DNA of 64,000 nt from NCBI GenBank assembly GCA_019321725.1, contig CM033107.1, positions 17,475,445-17,539,444 on the forward strand. The letters run 5' to 3'. The first letter of the stretch is position 1, and every line of letters begins with the position of its first letter. Shown one piece after another: positions 46,448 to 59,597 of the stretch. The translations under genes and the position numbers were made by a program. The stretch is from Paulownia fortunei (lineage: Eukaryota; Streptophyta; Magnoliopsida; Lamiales; Paulowniaceae). The notes beneath the pieces are model-generated. The model made no database searches. It worked only from the letters and a program-made list of their open reading frames with translations, and was not told the origin of the DNA.

Positions 46448-48154
46448 TGTTAGGGATAGTGCTTTAAAAATATGCATTTGTACATTATTTACTGAGATTT
46501 ATAAAAATAATATTTCATTCTTAATTTTGTGCATATTTATGTGCTTATTAATGTTAGAAAATTTTCTATTTATTAATATGATCATAATCTTAGTATATAA
46601 ATATTATATACGATAGGATTAAGATTATGAATAATAAGTTAAATTAGTCCATAATAAAATCAATTACAATTAAGATATTTAGTTAAATCATTAAGAATGT
46701 GATAGTTTTATTTAGACTAATGATATAGTGATTTCATAATCGAAACACTTCATATAATGTAATTATATAAGACTGGACCATATGTAATTTGAATTTTTAC
46801 ATAAATTTCATTGTATTCTGAAAATTCAAATTATGTCAATGGATAATTATATACAGATTGATCTTAATCCTGAATGGTTATAAATACCTATTATTTCAAT
46901 ATGATCTTTAATTCGCTCGTAAAATGTTTGTTAGTTAGCATTCCTAAATACTAGGATTTTGGGATTATACTAAGGTAGATAGCTGAGAATGTAAACTACA
47001 GACATTGAATCCATACCTTTTTGCGAAAGTGAAAACACGATTCTCTTGATTATTTAATTCTATAAATAAATAGTTTGAGTAGCTCAATGTATAACTTGGT
47101 TATAAATTCACTATTTACTAGTGAATTAACGGTTGACAAGGATATAAGATAATTAGAGAGGTTAACAGAAAATTTAGTTTTAATTATAAATCATCTATAG
47201 AGGGTCAAACCATATGTAATGATTATATCGTTAGACTACTTGGTGTTATTTCAAAAAAGTTTATTCTATAATTACAAGAGTACAATTCTAATTTTTTTTG
47301 TGGAGTAATCTTGTAATTAATAAATTGGATGAATTAATTAAAGAGTTTAATTAATTATCCAAATTTAATGAAACTTGTAATTATACGTCCATAGGTCCCC
47401 AATCTACTTTTGCAAACACAGTTGTGGATTTTATGCAACAAATTAAAAAATGTACTTATATTTCTTGAAAATTATTTTCTAGACCGAGTGTTAAGTGTAA
47501 ATATCAATATTACCAAGAATATGTGATATTATGCAAAATAATCTGCATTGGGTAATTAATAAATACAAGGTATTTATTTGATAGTTAGGGTAATATAATT
47601 ACAAAAAGAAGATAAAGATAACTTTCCTAACAGATATAATTATCTTCCAAATAGAGTTAAATGAGGAAAATGAAACTAAAGGTTCAACAAGTATAAAAGG
47701 AGATCAACTGCTAGTCTTAGGACACACAGGATTTTGAGCTTCTTATTTTTCCCAAGTATTTTGCTAAAAATTTCCACCCCTCTCCTAAGCCCAATCTTGT
47801 GATTTCATCAATTGAAAACATCACAAAATAAATATATAGTATTTTTTTTGGTATTATGAACTCCCACTCGTTCTCATTGGTGTGAAGACTTAGATTGGAG
47901 TCCCTGGGTATCTGAAATAATTGGAACAAGGCTTGGATTGGAAGGCTATTGATTTCTAAAAGCATAAGAAGAAAAACAAGTCTTTTAGCATTTAGGTTAT
48001 GTTTTCTAAACTCCTCATTAAAATTTGAATACTATTTAAAATGGATTCAAATTACGTATTCATACCACGACATGAATTTTAGGAAATTTTTTTGTGCCTA
48101 ATCTCATGCGTTTCTGTTGTGCCCGATTTGATCAGGAAACATATTTTTCCAACA
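46448..48154 (+). repeat. Long 5' LTR (1.7 kb)
   Basis: Starts TGTTAGGGATAGTGC and ends TTTTTCCAACA, immediately before a primer-binding site. I found no second copy of it in the window. Confidence 0.7.
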
Positions 48155-48156
48155 AC

Positions 48157-48170
48157 TGGTATCGGATCCA
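48157..48170 (+). other. Primer-binding site
   Basis: TGGTATCGGATCCA matches TGGTATCAGAGCCA at 12 of 14 positions. Confidence 0.75.
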
Positions 48171-48417
48171 AGTTGTATAGATTACTATAATTTTAATGCA
48201 TGAGTGGGTATATGCATTCTTCAATGTATTTTTTTATTGTTATGAATGAATATATCATGTGATGGATGTATGGTGATGATTTTTAGTCATTATTATTTGG
48301 TTCCCTAGTATTACATATTTGATGTAATTATTTTGATCCAACAAAAATATTATAACTCTAAATTATGGGGATAGGATATTTGAATTTTTTCCGAAAACTC
48401 CATATCCTATGATTAAG

Positions 48418-50035
48418 TATTGGGTCCGCAAAATCAAGGGATAACATGCACAACAGAAAATTAAATTTTTTCAATAATTTGAAATAAACATACATCACAT
48501 GTATAATAAAGCTTATCTCGGATTTGATGCAATTATCTGTTTGCATTTTTTATTGTTCGCTTAATATAATTAATCAACAGAGTTTCGCAAATTTATACCT
48601 TTCAATCACTTCGGTTGCTATAGGGTAAGAAGGAATTTAAATTCCTCAAGCTCCTCACAAATGCCATCGTAGGATTCCCAAAATAGATTCACCAATGACT
48701 CTAAGCATAACATCTCTAACAGTATCCACACTTCGAGCAAACCCAGGAGTCTTGAATCCTTGCTAGTGAATTCAAGCTCTTATTTCTAATCTAGTTTAGG
48801 AGTGTAGTATTAATTCTCAAAACAACAAGTGTTTAGTAGAATTAAACTTAATCAAAAGGAATGGAATCTTTTAATAGAAAAATATCTTGTATGTGAAAGA
48901 ACAAAACAAAAGAGTAAGGAGAAGGGGGGAGGGGGTTGATTTTTGCATGTGCAAGAGTGTTCAAAAATTCGGCCCCCTTATGGTGTATTTATTTATACAC
49001 CATATGGTCTTGATCTAATCTCATTTTGTCTCATTTTCTTTCTTTGTTTATCTTTCTCTTGTTTGTTTCTTTTTCTTCATGATAAAAATTATTTTCATCT
49101 TTTATTAGGAGTACTTTTAAACCATAATTAAGACTCCTAATGGTCTTCTAACCCAATGAATTTGGACTCTAATTGATAATTAAAATTTAATTAATTGATC
49201 TCTATCAATTAATCAAGTTCAATTTAATTAATTGATCCAATCAATTAATTAATTGATTCCATAAAAGTTACCAAATTAAATTTGGCCTAATTAAAATAAT
49301 CATATTATTTTGATTTTTTAATTAATTTAACTCCTTAAATTAATTTAAGCATATTTAATTAATTGATCAAATCAATTTTTTAATTCACTCCCAGGAGCCC
49401 CTAATCTCCATTAGGTCCAATTAAGTAATCCTACTATTTATTCAATGAATTAATTTAACTCTTTAAATTAATTCTAATTCAAGTTAATTAATGTCTATTA
49501 ATTAACTTAATATAACCCCTTGGAGGAATACTAGACTAGAAATCGATCATCTCAATTTCTGCGTCACACCTTATGTTCACAACTAACCTAGCAGTGGTCT
49601 TGCAACTTTTACAACTTACGAATATATAAATTTAAGCGTGTCTAGCATATTTTTTCACAGTAGCAAGATCACTATAACTGACTCCATTGAGTTCGCCGCT
49701 AGAGAACTCATGATTAATTAATCCAATTATTAATCCGCTTGAACTACTTAATTCTAAGAACCTCACATGTCAAGGGAAGCACTTAGCAGTGCATCTTGAC
49801 TACCTAGTTTTAGGTGAATAGCAAACGAATCTATTTCGATTACAAGTACTATGGAAATATTATCCTTCTGTCCACTGATCTCCCGATTAAGTTTGGGGCA
49901 CAAATTATTAGTCAAAACCCTATTTTGATTTAATACTTATTTTTCTATTTAAAGTCACATTGATTATTTAATGAATTATTAGAAACCCCAGCTTATAATA
50001 TTCATCCTGCCTTGACCAAGAACCTAGGAGTAACC
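48418..50035 (-). repeat. Truncated 3' LTR (left) of the minus-strand copia element
   Basis: The left end TATTGGGTCC corresponds to the LTR terminus (GGACCCAATA on the minus strand). It aligns with the reverse complement of about 31540-33075 and with 52736-54480. It stops at 50035, where the first gag unit begins. Confidence 0.78.
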
Positions 50036-50214
50036 TTTGCTCTATTCCCAAACCTTAGGATCCGCTCTTCTCTACTCAACTCCCTACTTCTTATTTTCAC
50101 CTACAAATTATTGTATAGATGAGCACCAAAGTTAATATATAATACCCAAGAAGCATCATTAACCAAAAGGTTAACTTCAACGAAGAACATACCTGATCTC
50201 TTCTAGCCACTCGC

Positions 50215-50975
50215 AAGGTACCCCTTGCAGTTCTTCTTACAATGCCCCGACTTAACGCAGTAGTGGGACTTATCCTCGACATTGAAACCCTTCTTCACAA
50301 TACCTAAGGCCTTCAAACTTTTGGCCTTCTTAAGAACTATTCTTCTTCCATTTCTTGAACTTTTTGGTCTTAGATTGGGATGAAGAGCCAACGAGTAAGA
50401 CAAGCTTCTCCTTTTTCATGGTGGATTCTGCCATCTTCAACATGTTGACCAGCTCAACAAGGCTAGTCTCTATCTTACACATATTGAAGCTAACCACAAA
50501 GGTTTTGAATGAGGGTGACAAAGATTGTAGGATAAAATCACATAGAGTTCATTGTCCATAATAACTCCAAAGAATTCGAGCCTTTCGATCAAGGTTATAT
50601 CTTTAGTCCATAGCTTTGTACCCCGTTATATAACATTGGAAAAGCTCTTTCAAGATTTGGTATCTCACCTGCCTAAGATACTCATAATATAGTTTCTTTA
50701 GGTGAAGGTGGATATCGACATCTTATGACATATGTTATGTTGCCTCTGCAATTTATTCTACATTGATGCTATCATATAGAATCGAGCTTGCAGTCAACTT
50801 GCTTACAATTCCTTCAGTGGATTCAGCCGACAAGGCCGACGACAGCATCATGTTTAGCACATAATCCCTCTTTTCAGACTGGAAAATAATCTGAAGGTCC
50901 TCAGCCAGTCGACATAATTGAGGTCAGTGAGTTTGTTGGTGTTAAGAATATATGCAAGTAGATTTTTAGTCATTT
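50215..50975 (-). pseudogene. gag relic, copy 1
   Basis: The minus strand reads VVSFNMCKIETSLVELVNML, then AESTMKKEKLVLLVGSSS, and a zinc-knuckle relic SHYCVKSGHCKKNCKGYLAS (first Cys of CX2C replaced by Ser, His changed). N-terminal words near 50975 (LNTNKLTDLNYVDWLR) identify the same gag start as copy 2. Frameshifts interrupt it. Confidence 0.8.
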
Positions 50976-51299
50976 GTAAATAAGATATCTACAAAAATGC
51001 GAGGTAAAAAATAAGCATACATTAAATAATTTATTCATTTATAATAAGGTCTTGTATTACAAATGTCTCGGACTATTTTATTCGAATCCATCACCCTCTT
51101 GATAAAGATTCGGGAAATCTTATTTGCTCTATTCCCAAGCCTTAGGATCTGCCCTTCTCTACTCAACTTCCCACTTCTTATTATCACCTGCAAATGATTG
51201 CATAAATGAGCACCAAAGTCAATATCTAGTATCTATGAAGTATCATTAACCAAAAGGTTAACTTCAACAAAGAACATACCAAATCTCTTCTAGCCACTC

Positions 51300-52062
51300 G
51301 CAAGGTACCCCTTCCAGTTCTTCTTACAATGCCTCAACTTGCGGCAGTAGTAGGACTTATCCTCGATATTGAAACTATTCTTCAATCTACCAGAGGCCTT
51401 CAAACTTTTGGCCTTCTTAAGAACCCTTCTTTTTTTCTCTCTTTGACTTTTTGGTCTTAGATTAGGATGAAGAGCTAACAAGTAAGACAAGTTTCTCCTT
51501 TTTCATGGTGGATTCTACCATCTTCAACATGTTGACCAGCTCATCAAGGCTAGTCTCTATCTTATACATGTTGAAGTTAACCACAAGTGTGTTGAATGAG
51601 GGTGGCAAACATTATAGGATGAAATTCACATATAGTTCATTGCCCATAATAACTCCAAAGAACTCGAGCCTTTCGATCAAGGTTATATCTTCAATTCATG
51701 GTCTTGGACCCCATCATACGGCATCGAAAAAGCTCTTTCAAGACTTGGTATCTCACCTACCTAGTATGCTCATAATATAGTTTCTTCAGGCAAAGGTGGA
51801 TATTGCAGCTTGTGCCATATGTTATGTTGCCTCTGCAACTCATTTTATATTGATACTATCATATAGAATCGAGCTTTCAGTCAACTTGCTTACAATGTTT
51901 TAATCTCTTTTTCAGTGGATTCAGCCGACAAGGCTGACGACAGCATCACGTTTAGGACATAATCCCTTTTTTTAGACTGAAAAATAATCTAAAGGTCCTT
52001 AGCCAGTCAACATAATTGAGACCAGTGAGTTTGTTGGTGTCAAGAATAGATGTAAGTAGATT
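51300..52062 (-). pseudogene. gag relic, copy 2
   Basis: ATG at 52062, then LDTNKLTGLNYVDWLRTF, the copia gag N-terminus. The rest is broken. The knuckle region reads SYYCRKLRHCKKNWKGYLAS, with the last cysteine lost to Trp. Confidence 0.8.
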
Positions 52063-52735
52063 TTTAACCATTTGTAAATAAGATATCTACAAAGATGTGA
52101 GGTAAAAAATAAGCATACATTCAATAGTTTATTCATTTATAATAAGGTCTTGTATTACAAATGTCTTCGACTATTTTATTCGAATCCATCACCATCTTGA
52201 TAAAGATTCAGAAAATCTTATTTTCTTGAGGGCTTGAGGTCCAATTAGCTTTATTATACAACTCAATTTTTTGAGTCCATATAATAGAAGAAAAGTGAGC
52301 TAACACATTAGCAATTACATCCCCATGGAACCCTCAAGCTTTTTTCCTCATATCTTTTCATAACCCTAATTTTATGAACTCATATGATACTAAGGGTCAA
52401 GCATAACCCATCAAACATCTATGTGAGTAAGACAACTAAAGTATGTCCTACGACTTATGGCCAACACCTTTAGCCCTCCTAGCTCGAAGGCATCTCTATA
52501 CTAGTAGTGGTCATTTTTATTACCTCCACTTTGCATATCCCACAACTTGTGATAAATGTGGTAGTGTTTCACATGCCAATTATTTTTTATGGAAGGCAAG
52601 GATGATTAAGCCCAACCCAATATTGTCCATTTACATTGATATGGAATTTACTTAAAAATTCTTGAACTAAAAATATTTTTTAGTGAGGGTTCCATTTTAC
52701 CAAGACTTCATCATTTTATTTAGTAGTTTATTTAA

Positions 52736-55081
52736 TATTGCACTATTCTTAATAATTGCAAGCACAATCACAGAAAAATATTAAATAAACCTATGTATAC
52801 ACCTATCATACATAAATAAAGCAATTAGCATGGACCTTATCTTATGTGATTCACTAAAGCCAAAGAGAATCTAAGTCAATCTAAAATTAGCAATTTAAAT
52901 AATATGTATCACCCATACATTCATGGACCTTTGATTCTTGTTTTTCTCTATGTTCCTCTTTCTGCTTGACCACCAAAACAAAAATTCTAATCTCATTATA
53001 TTTTCTATGCTAACAAGAAACCTTAGAATTTCTTCCAAAAGAGGAGGTACATAGGTGGCAGATAGAATTTTACAGTCAGAATAAAAAACAACTAAAAGAT
53101 GAGACTCGCAGGCCTCATTTTAGTTAAAACCCAAAGCATTACAACCATCACATAAATTTAAATGGTCTAGGCCCATGGTCATACATGCTTAATTTAATCA
53201 TCACATGAAACAAATTCCAAGCATGTAAATTTACCCATCTTTATATGTCGATTTTTGATTTGGTTTAGGATTAATAAGTTTTGGTAATTTATAAACACTT
53301 TTTTTTTATTAATTTAAAGTTAACAATTAAATTTTAGAACTAATTGACCCAAAATTCATGTGTAACCATTACAAAGTTGGAAATGAATATGGCGTGTTAC
53401 AATGTTGCCCGATATGGGCTGTGGTGCTAATATTTGGAGTTGCGATGCTTGATTCTACCAAAACACTGCCTAGAAAACAGCTAGATGGGTGCCACGATAT
53501 TAGCCAAATTTCCAGTATGGCGCCACAGTGCCAAACCACCGAGCCGCAACGCATAACATCCATGCTACGGTTTCTCGAGTTGATTTTTTTTATGTGGTCT
53601 TAACCTAATCCCATTGGATCTCATCTTCCTTCATTGTTTCTCTATCATTTGTTTCTTTCTTTCTCTCCAAGATAACAATCCTTTTCATCTTTAATTAGGA
53701 GTCATTTTATATCACAATTAGAACTCTAATGGATCTCTAACCTATTGGCTTGAACTTTAACTAATTATTAAAGTCCAATTAATTGATCTTCATCAATTTA
53801 TCAAGCTTAATTTAATTAATTAATTCAATCAATTAATTAACTGGTTCCATAAGGCTACCTAATCAAATTAGGTCCAATTAAAAAAATCATATTATTTTAA
53901 TTTATTAAATTAATTTAATTTCTTAAATTAATTGATCTAATCAATTAATTAATTCACTTCTAAGAGCCTCTATTCTCCATTATGTCCAACTATATAATGT
54001 TCTTTAATTGAATGAATTAATCTAACTCTTTAAATATATCTTAGATCAAGTTACTTAATCTTCATTAATTAACTTAATTCAACCACTTGGATTAGAATAC
54101 TAGACTAGAAGTAGATCATCTCAATTATTGTGTGACCCCTTAGGTTCACAACTAAGCAAGTTGTGAGCTTGCAACTTTTGTATGAGTTTAAAAATATTCT
54201 AATTAATTAATCCACTTGGAATTAACTCCTTAATTCCAATGACCTCATAAGAAAGGGAAGAACCTTGACTATCTAGTCTTAAGTAAATAGCAAGTGAACT
54301 TATTTTGGTTACGAGTACCATGCAAATATGGTTCTTTCGTCAATTAATCTCCTTATTAAGTTTAGGGCATGGACTATTATTCAAAATCTATTTTGACTTA
54401 TTAACTTTTATTTCATTTTAAGTCACATTGATCCTTTGATAAATCGTTAGAAAATTCACTTCTAATATTCATCATTCCTTAGCTAAGGTCTTCAAGATCA
54501 AGGACTATTAAAATATAGAAGATTCACTTATTCTACTAGAGAGGTATTGGATCATTGTTGGCCACTCATTGACCTCCATACATGAAGACTATTCACCCAA
54601 CATAAACCCCTGGTATTCTCATGCAATCGAAAAATACATCTAAACATATGATGTCATGCACAAGGTTACCATGGTGTCTCAAGTTAAAAGACTAATTAAT
54701 GCACTATCGTAACTAGAAAATTCTCATTCGACAAACAAGGTTTCTAATTGAGAATTTCTAGTGGACTAGTTCACTATACTGGTTCCCCAACAAAAATCTA
54801 TACACATACACTAGCATCATTATGCCAATGTTTATGGAATGAGATATCTTCATTTTGAGCATGCATCCTATGTGCGAGTCTATTAGGCTTATCAATATCC
54901 CGTCTTAATGAACCCCTGACTTGAAACAAGTTTGAGATCAAAGTCATAGAGATGTGTTCTATGATCACCATCATATACACGACTATGTCCCATAGTTATG
55001 TATAACTTTGGTACTTTATCTGATTGATAAAATAATTAAAGATAAAAAGATATTTTTTATTAATAAAATTTATGACTAACA
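52736..55081 (-). repeat. 5' LTR (right) of the minus-strand copia element
   Basis: On the minus strand it runs from TGTTAGTCATAAATTTTATT at 55081 to CAATA at 52736. It aligns with the solo LTR at 30839-33075 (both carry an ATTAATAAAAA and ATCTTTAATT/TTCTTTATCTT-type start and the TTAATTAATTGAT-rich middle). It has an extra block of about 310 bases around 53270-53580 that the other copies lack. Confidence 0.72.
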
Positions 55082-55086
55082 TGAAG

Positions 55087-56333
55087 ATCAGGTGAAGATA
55101 AAAGAGAAAAAAGTTTAGATAATTCGCAGAAGAGAAAATTTGGCATGCAACTCATTGGATGTCATGGTCCTAAAAGTTAAGGCCACGACACTAAATAATT
55201 TAGTCGAATAATGAGATCGGTGTCATAGCGTTGCAACGCCAATCATCGAAATTGAAACAGCAATTTTGGTACAGTGGCTCTTGAAATTAGGGCTACAACA
55301 CCGCATGCATTCTATAAGATAGAGTGAATGGTGTCGCGGGCGCCATGCAGCCAGCGTCGTAGTGGCGTGATGGACAAAGAATACCATTTAGAGTTTTTTT
55401 TACTTTTTTTCTTTTTGTGAATTAATTTTAGATTATAATTTAATTATCTTAAAGAACCCAATCAAAAATATAATTTATTTAATTTTTATATATTTTTTTA
55501 TGCTTGCATGAGATACAAATTTCCATGTATAATGTTATGTCATTCATAATCCCAGTCGTAGTCATAGGAAATGTCATTCCTACCTGTTATCATATTAAAT
55601 AGTTTAATATGTGATGTCTAATACAAGATGAGTAAAATTACTTGGAACAATTGATTAAATATGTGATCTTAGTTTAATAGTTAAATTTGGGAAAATGACA
55701 ATTTTAATTTAAGCTTGCATTAAGCTTAGATTATTTCGTATAATGAGCTAAGATATTTTTTAGAAAATCTAGTAATTTTATTAGACCCAATAGAATTGGA
55801 GTTAGCTAGATCAAATTAATATAGAGAGAGATATTAATCAAAAACATTAGCACAGCATTATGAGACTTAAATGGTGCATCGTGACTCTACGATTTCGTCC
55901 TCCCGAGTATTGTGTCCATTTAAGTCAATATCAAGGCTAGTTTCTAAATGATTGGATTTTCCAAAGTATTTGAAAATTGACCTATCTACAGCAACAATAT
56001 TAAGTTAAGTTAGTGAAATCTGAAATAGTAGGTTCCACTCATAATGGTGTAATTAAAGTTAGTTTTGTTGCATCTTGACCGATATAAATAGTAGTTAAGA
56101 AATAAATAAAAATATGAGATATTTTGATGATTCATTTATTATTGTAGACTTGATTCAATTGTCTTTAATATGGCCTGCCCTATGGTGGCATAATAAATAT
56201 GAGATTGAATTACCATGAAATTTGTAAATTGATTATATGTCAATGCATTACATATCAAGATTACAATTTCTTGATATTTAATTTGATATCCATACAAGTA
56301 TTGAAAGTTATTTGTTTACTAATTTTAACAAAC
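55087..56333 (+). other. Leader of the plus-strand copia element, resumed
   Basis: Follows the nested element. A less AT-rich patch at 55180-55375 includes several GGTGTC..GCGTTGCAACGCC-type palindromic words. No frame is open through it. Confidence 0.5.
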
Positions 56334-57230
56334 ATGTCTGGTTTAAATCCCATTCTTACATCACTTGCTAATGAAAAGTTGACTGAAGAAACTTAGTTAA
56401 GTGAAAAAGTAACATGAATATGCTACTTGTCTTAGAAAACTTCAAGTTTGTCCTTGTAGAGGAATGTCCTCGAGAACCTGCTACAAATGCTCCTCGTAAT
56501 GCATGAAAAAGCTTTGAAAAATGGTTTGCAGTCAATAACAAGACCCGTACCTACTTAGTAGCGGTCATGTTTGATGTGTTATGATTGAAGTACAAAAAGA
56601 TGGAGACTGCAAATGAGATAATGGAGTGTCTACAAGCCATATTTAGATAACTTTCTGATCAATTGAGTCATGAAGTTGTGAAAATTGCTATTAACGTGAA
56701 GACACAGAAGGGGACCTCAGTCAAGGAACAATTTTGAACATGATTAACTATCTGAGTGAAGCTGAAATCTATAGTACCATCATTGGTGAGCGCACCCAAG
56801 TGAGCATGATTTTGAAATTACTCTCACCGAATTTTCTGTAGTTCAAAAAGCAACTATGTTAATAACAAGTTAAGTTATGATATGACTCAATTGCTTAATG
56901 TGTTGCAGACCTTTGAAGCCATTTTCAATGAGAAGGGTAAAGAAGAAGAGGCAATTGTTGTTGATGACAAATTATCTTCCTCAAATAATGGTAAGAAGAG
57001 GAAGAATAAAATGGGTTGTTCTAAGATTCAATCCAAAAATGCAAAGAAGGGTCCTAAAGGCAAGAAGAAGAACAACTCCTAGGAAAAGCCCAAAGGAAAG
57101 TATTTCAATTATATAGTTAAGGGGCATTGGAAGACAAACTGTTCGAAGTATATCTTTGAGCTTTTAACAAGAAGAAAGATATATATGATTTACTTGTTCT
57201 TGAAGCTTGTTTAGTGGAATATTATTTGTC
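56334..57230 (+). pseudogene. copia gag relic
   Basis: ATG 56334 starts MSGLNPILTSLANEKLTEE, a known gag start in plant copia elements. A chain of gag words follows across frames (TFEAIFNEKGKEEEAIVVDD, then a lysine-rich GKKRKNK stretch) and a knuckle relic GHWKTNCSK near 57122, where the first two Cys are Tyr. Multiple stops. Confidence 0.82.
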
Positions 57231-57678
57231 ATCCTAGATAGTTGATTTAGGAGCCACTAGTAATATTTGTTCTTCTCTATAGAAACTTAGTTCTTCTAAG
57301 GAGATTGTGAAAAAACATCTATAATGAGAGTTGCAATAGGGCTTTGGTTTTAGCAAACGCAGCACGAGTCATCCATCAACATCTTAAAAATAAATATTTA
57401 GTTTTGAACAAGATTTATTTCATTCCTAGTTTTCATAGAATTTTTTTTTTGTATAAGTTTCTTGAACAATTATTTAATATTTCTTTTAATAATAACGAGA
57501 TTATTACTTCTAATGGTTTTGATCTTTCTATTGCAAATATGGAAAATGAACATAATGTGTTAACGCTAATGAACAACCACTGCTTATCATTGAAATGTTT
57601 AAAGTAGAACATCCCAAGTCTAAGGGGCAAAAGATTTCTCAAAAGGATAAAACATATCTTTGACACCTAATATTAGGG
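57231..57678 (+). pseudogene. copia protease and pre-integrase relic
   Basis: VDLGATSNICSS near 57241 corresponds to the protease DSGAT site with Ser changed to Leu. Frame 57344-57607 reads KNKYLVLNKIYFIPSF, FNNNEIITSNGFDLSIANMEN, the pre-integrase region. The reading ends in HPKSKGQK and TYL before a gypsy LTR starts. Confidence 0.8.
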
Positions 57679-59400
57679 TGATAAGTGCATATTTTGATAT
57701 ATTTTTGTATCAAATTATTTATACTTTTTTTGTTTTATTCCTTTAATATTGTAGTTTTACTAATATTTTGTGTTAAGGAATCGATGAACAAAAGTGCCAA
57801 AATAAAACCAAAGTAAACAACATATTTCATGAGGAAGTTAGGAGATAATATTTCATTGCATCAAAAAAACATCACAATTAGAAGAAAATGATCATTTTTT
57901 GCCTAAGTCCATCATGTATAGATCAAAATATATGCAAAAAGTCACTTGGACTTTACAAGTGCTTGTTGGCCTTATATTAAACTTAAAATAAGCATGTTTT
58001 TAGAGTTGTACAGTTTTCATATTTAGGCATAACTCCAAGTTCAAAAGCCCTATGAACCTGAATCTTACTTCATTTGAAAACAAAGAAATAAAACTATAAC
58101 TATGCTATTGGAAACTCAGCCTAATTTAGCCTTGATTATACCAAAAATTTTGTCCAAGTGTGTGTATTCAAAAGGATCTATCTATACTGACGCATCTCCT
58201 TAAATCAAGCATAACTTTCTTCCTAGTGGTTAGGATTAGGTCTTTCAAGTTGAACAATGAAGCTAACAGATAAATACATAGTTTACACATTGATCATTTT
58301 TTGAAAATCAGCTGAATGGAGAAAAAATGCATGACAAAAATTAGATCTGAAAGGACATGTGAATTTAGAGCACATTTGAAGTTAATTTGGAGTACATTTG
58401 GAGTAAATTTAGAGATGCCAATTTAGACAATCTTCTACTATAAATAGGGGCTTTTGGATGATATTCAAGACATACAAAAAGTCCTTAGAAACAAAAAAAA
58501 AAAAAACTTTATTATTGTCTTTCTTTATGTTATGTTTTCTAGTAGTAATGTAAGTTTTCTAATAGTAATAGAAATGTATCCCTAGCTTTTCTTTTATTTT
58601 TAGTCTTTTCTACATTCATTATATCTTTCTAAATTTTATTTAGTTAAGGAGAGAGAGTGAACCTCTTGATGGAGAAAAAGAAACGGTTATAAATGTGCAT
58701 AATGTTCAAGTGTGTTGTATTGTTGTTTTAATTTTTGATTGAAACTCTCCTTGTTTTGTGGTGATTCTTGATTTATGTATCACTAATGACACAACAAATA
58801 CTTAGATTTACTGAGCTTATTATACAGTTCTACTCCACTGACTGCTAATATAAAATCTTGATTTATTGTACACAAAGATATACATAAATACTTAATCACA
58901 TAAATAAGTATTAGCATTAAAACTCTTTTTGCTTAGTGGTGATTCTTAAATTTTGTATCACTAATGGCACAACAAATTATTGGGTTCATTTTTTTTTTGT
59001 ACAGTTCTACTCCACCAACTGCTAACGTGAAATCTTGATTTGTTGTAGATAAAGGTGTGTATAAATACTTGATCTCATAAACAAGTATCGGTGTTAATAG
59101 ATAATTTGCAAACAATACGAAAAGATCATGATTACCTTAATGCATGAGCTATTCGATAACATCTTCTCATTTGGATCTTCATTATATATAGATCCCAATA
59201 GTGGCATTTAAAAGAAATAAAAAGAACAAATAATCGTTCCTTTATCCAAAACTCAAGAGTGAATCCCTAATCCTTAGTACTTTTATTACTTTGATTTCTT
59301 AGTTGTAGCATAAATTTTTCTTTATAATCTAAATCACATTCAGCCCATCTTTTAAAAAATATAAACCTATACTTGGGTTTGCAAACTTAAAGTTGTAGCA
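57679..59400 (+). repeat. 5' LTR of the gypsy element
   Basis: Begins TGATAAGTGCATATTTTGAT, a start shared by many Athila-type LTRs, and ends TTGTAGCA. Next comes AGTTTTTTATTCCCAATATC, a decayed form of the family's primer-binding region. Confidence 0.75.
58757..59100. repeat. ~175-bp tandem duplication inside the gypsy LTR
   Basis: Two copies (58757-58930 and 58932-59100) share GTGGTGATTCTT, TGTATCACTAATG, CAGTTCTACTCCAC and TGAAATCTTGATTT-type blocks in the same order. Confidence 0.82.
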
Positions 59401-59597
59401 AGTTTTTTATTCCCAATATCAGGAAAGGCAAGGCAAGTATTCTTGTTTGTTAATATTTTTCGTTTGTAAATATTATGTGTTTGTTCTTACAGTTATATGT
59501 TCATATAGTATCGTAATCATAATTCTCGTTGTTTACTTAGAAATAATTTGAAACTTTGTTTAAAAATCTATTTGATTCACCTCCACACACTTCCACT

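Larger units (their letters stand above)
50036..52222 (-). repeat. Two tandem ~1.09-kb units carrying copia gag
   Basis: Unit 1 is 50036-51122 and unit 2 is 51123 to about 52222. Both begin TTTGCTCTATTCCCAA and end AAAGATTC(G/A)G(G/A)AAATCTTA. They align base for base over most of their length, with scattered substitutions. Confidence 0.88.
48418..55081 (-). mobile_element. Copia element (minus) with duplicated gag and no pol
   Basis: Left LTR part 48418-50035, two tandem gag units 50036-52222, leader 52223-52735 and right (5') LTR 52736-55081. The LTRs belong to the same family as the solo LTR at 30839-33075. Flanks are TTAAG (48413-48417) and TGAAG (55082-55086), a duplication with one mismatch. 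Protease, integrase, RT and RNase H are all missing: the gag units join directly to the middle of the 3' LTR, so pol and the U3 of that LTR were removed. Confidence 0.72.
46448..57678 (+). mobile_element. Ty1/copia element (plus), split by a nested element and cut by a gypsy element
   Basis: 5' LTR 46448-48154, primer-binding site 48157-48170 and leader 48171-48417. After a nested minus-strand element (48418-55081), leader sequence resumes, and gag (from 56334), protease and pre-integrase follow to 57678, where a gypsy LTR begins. The remaining pol and the 3' LTR are not in the window. Linking the LTR to the gag is inference from their order and orientation once the nested element is removed. 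Confidence 0.65.
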
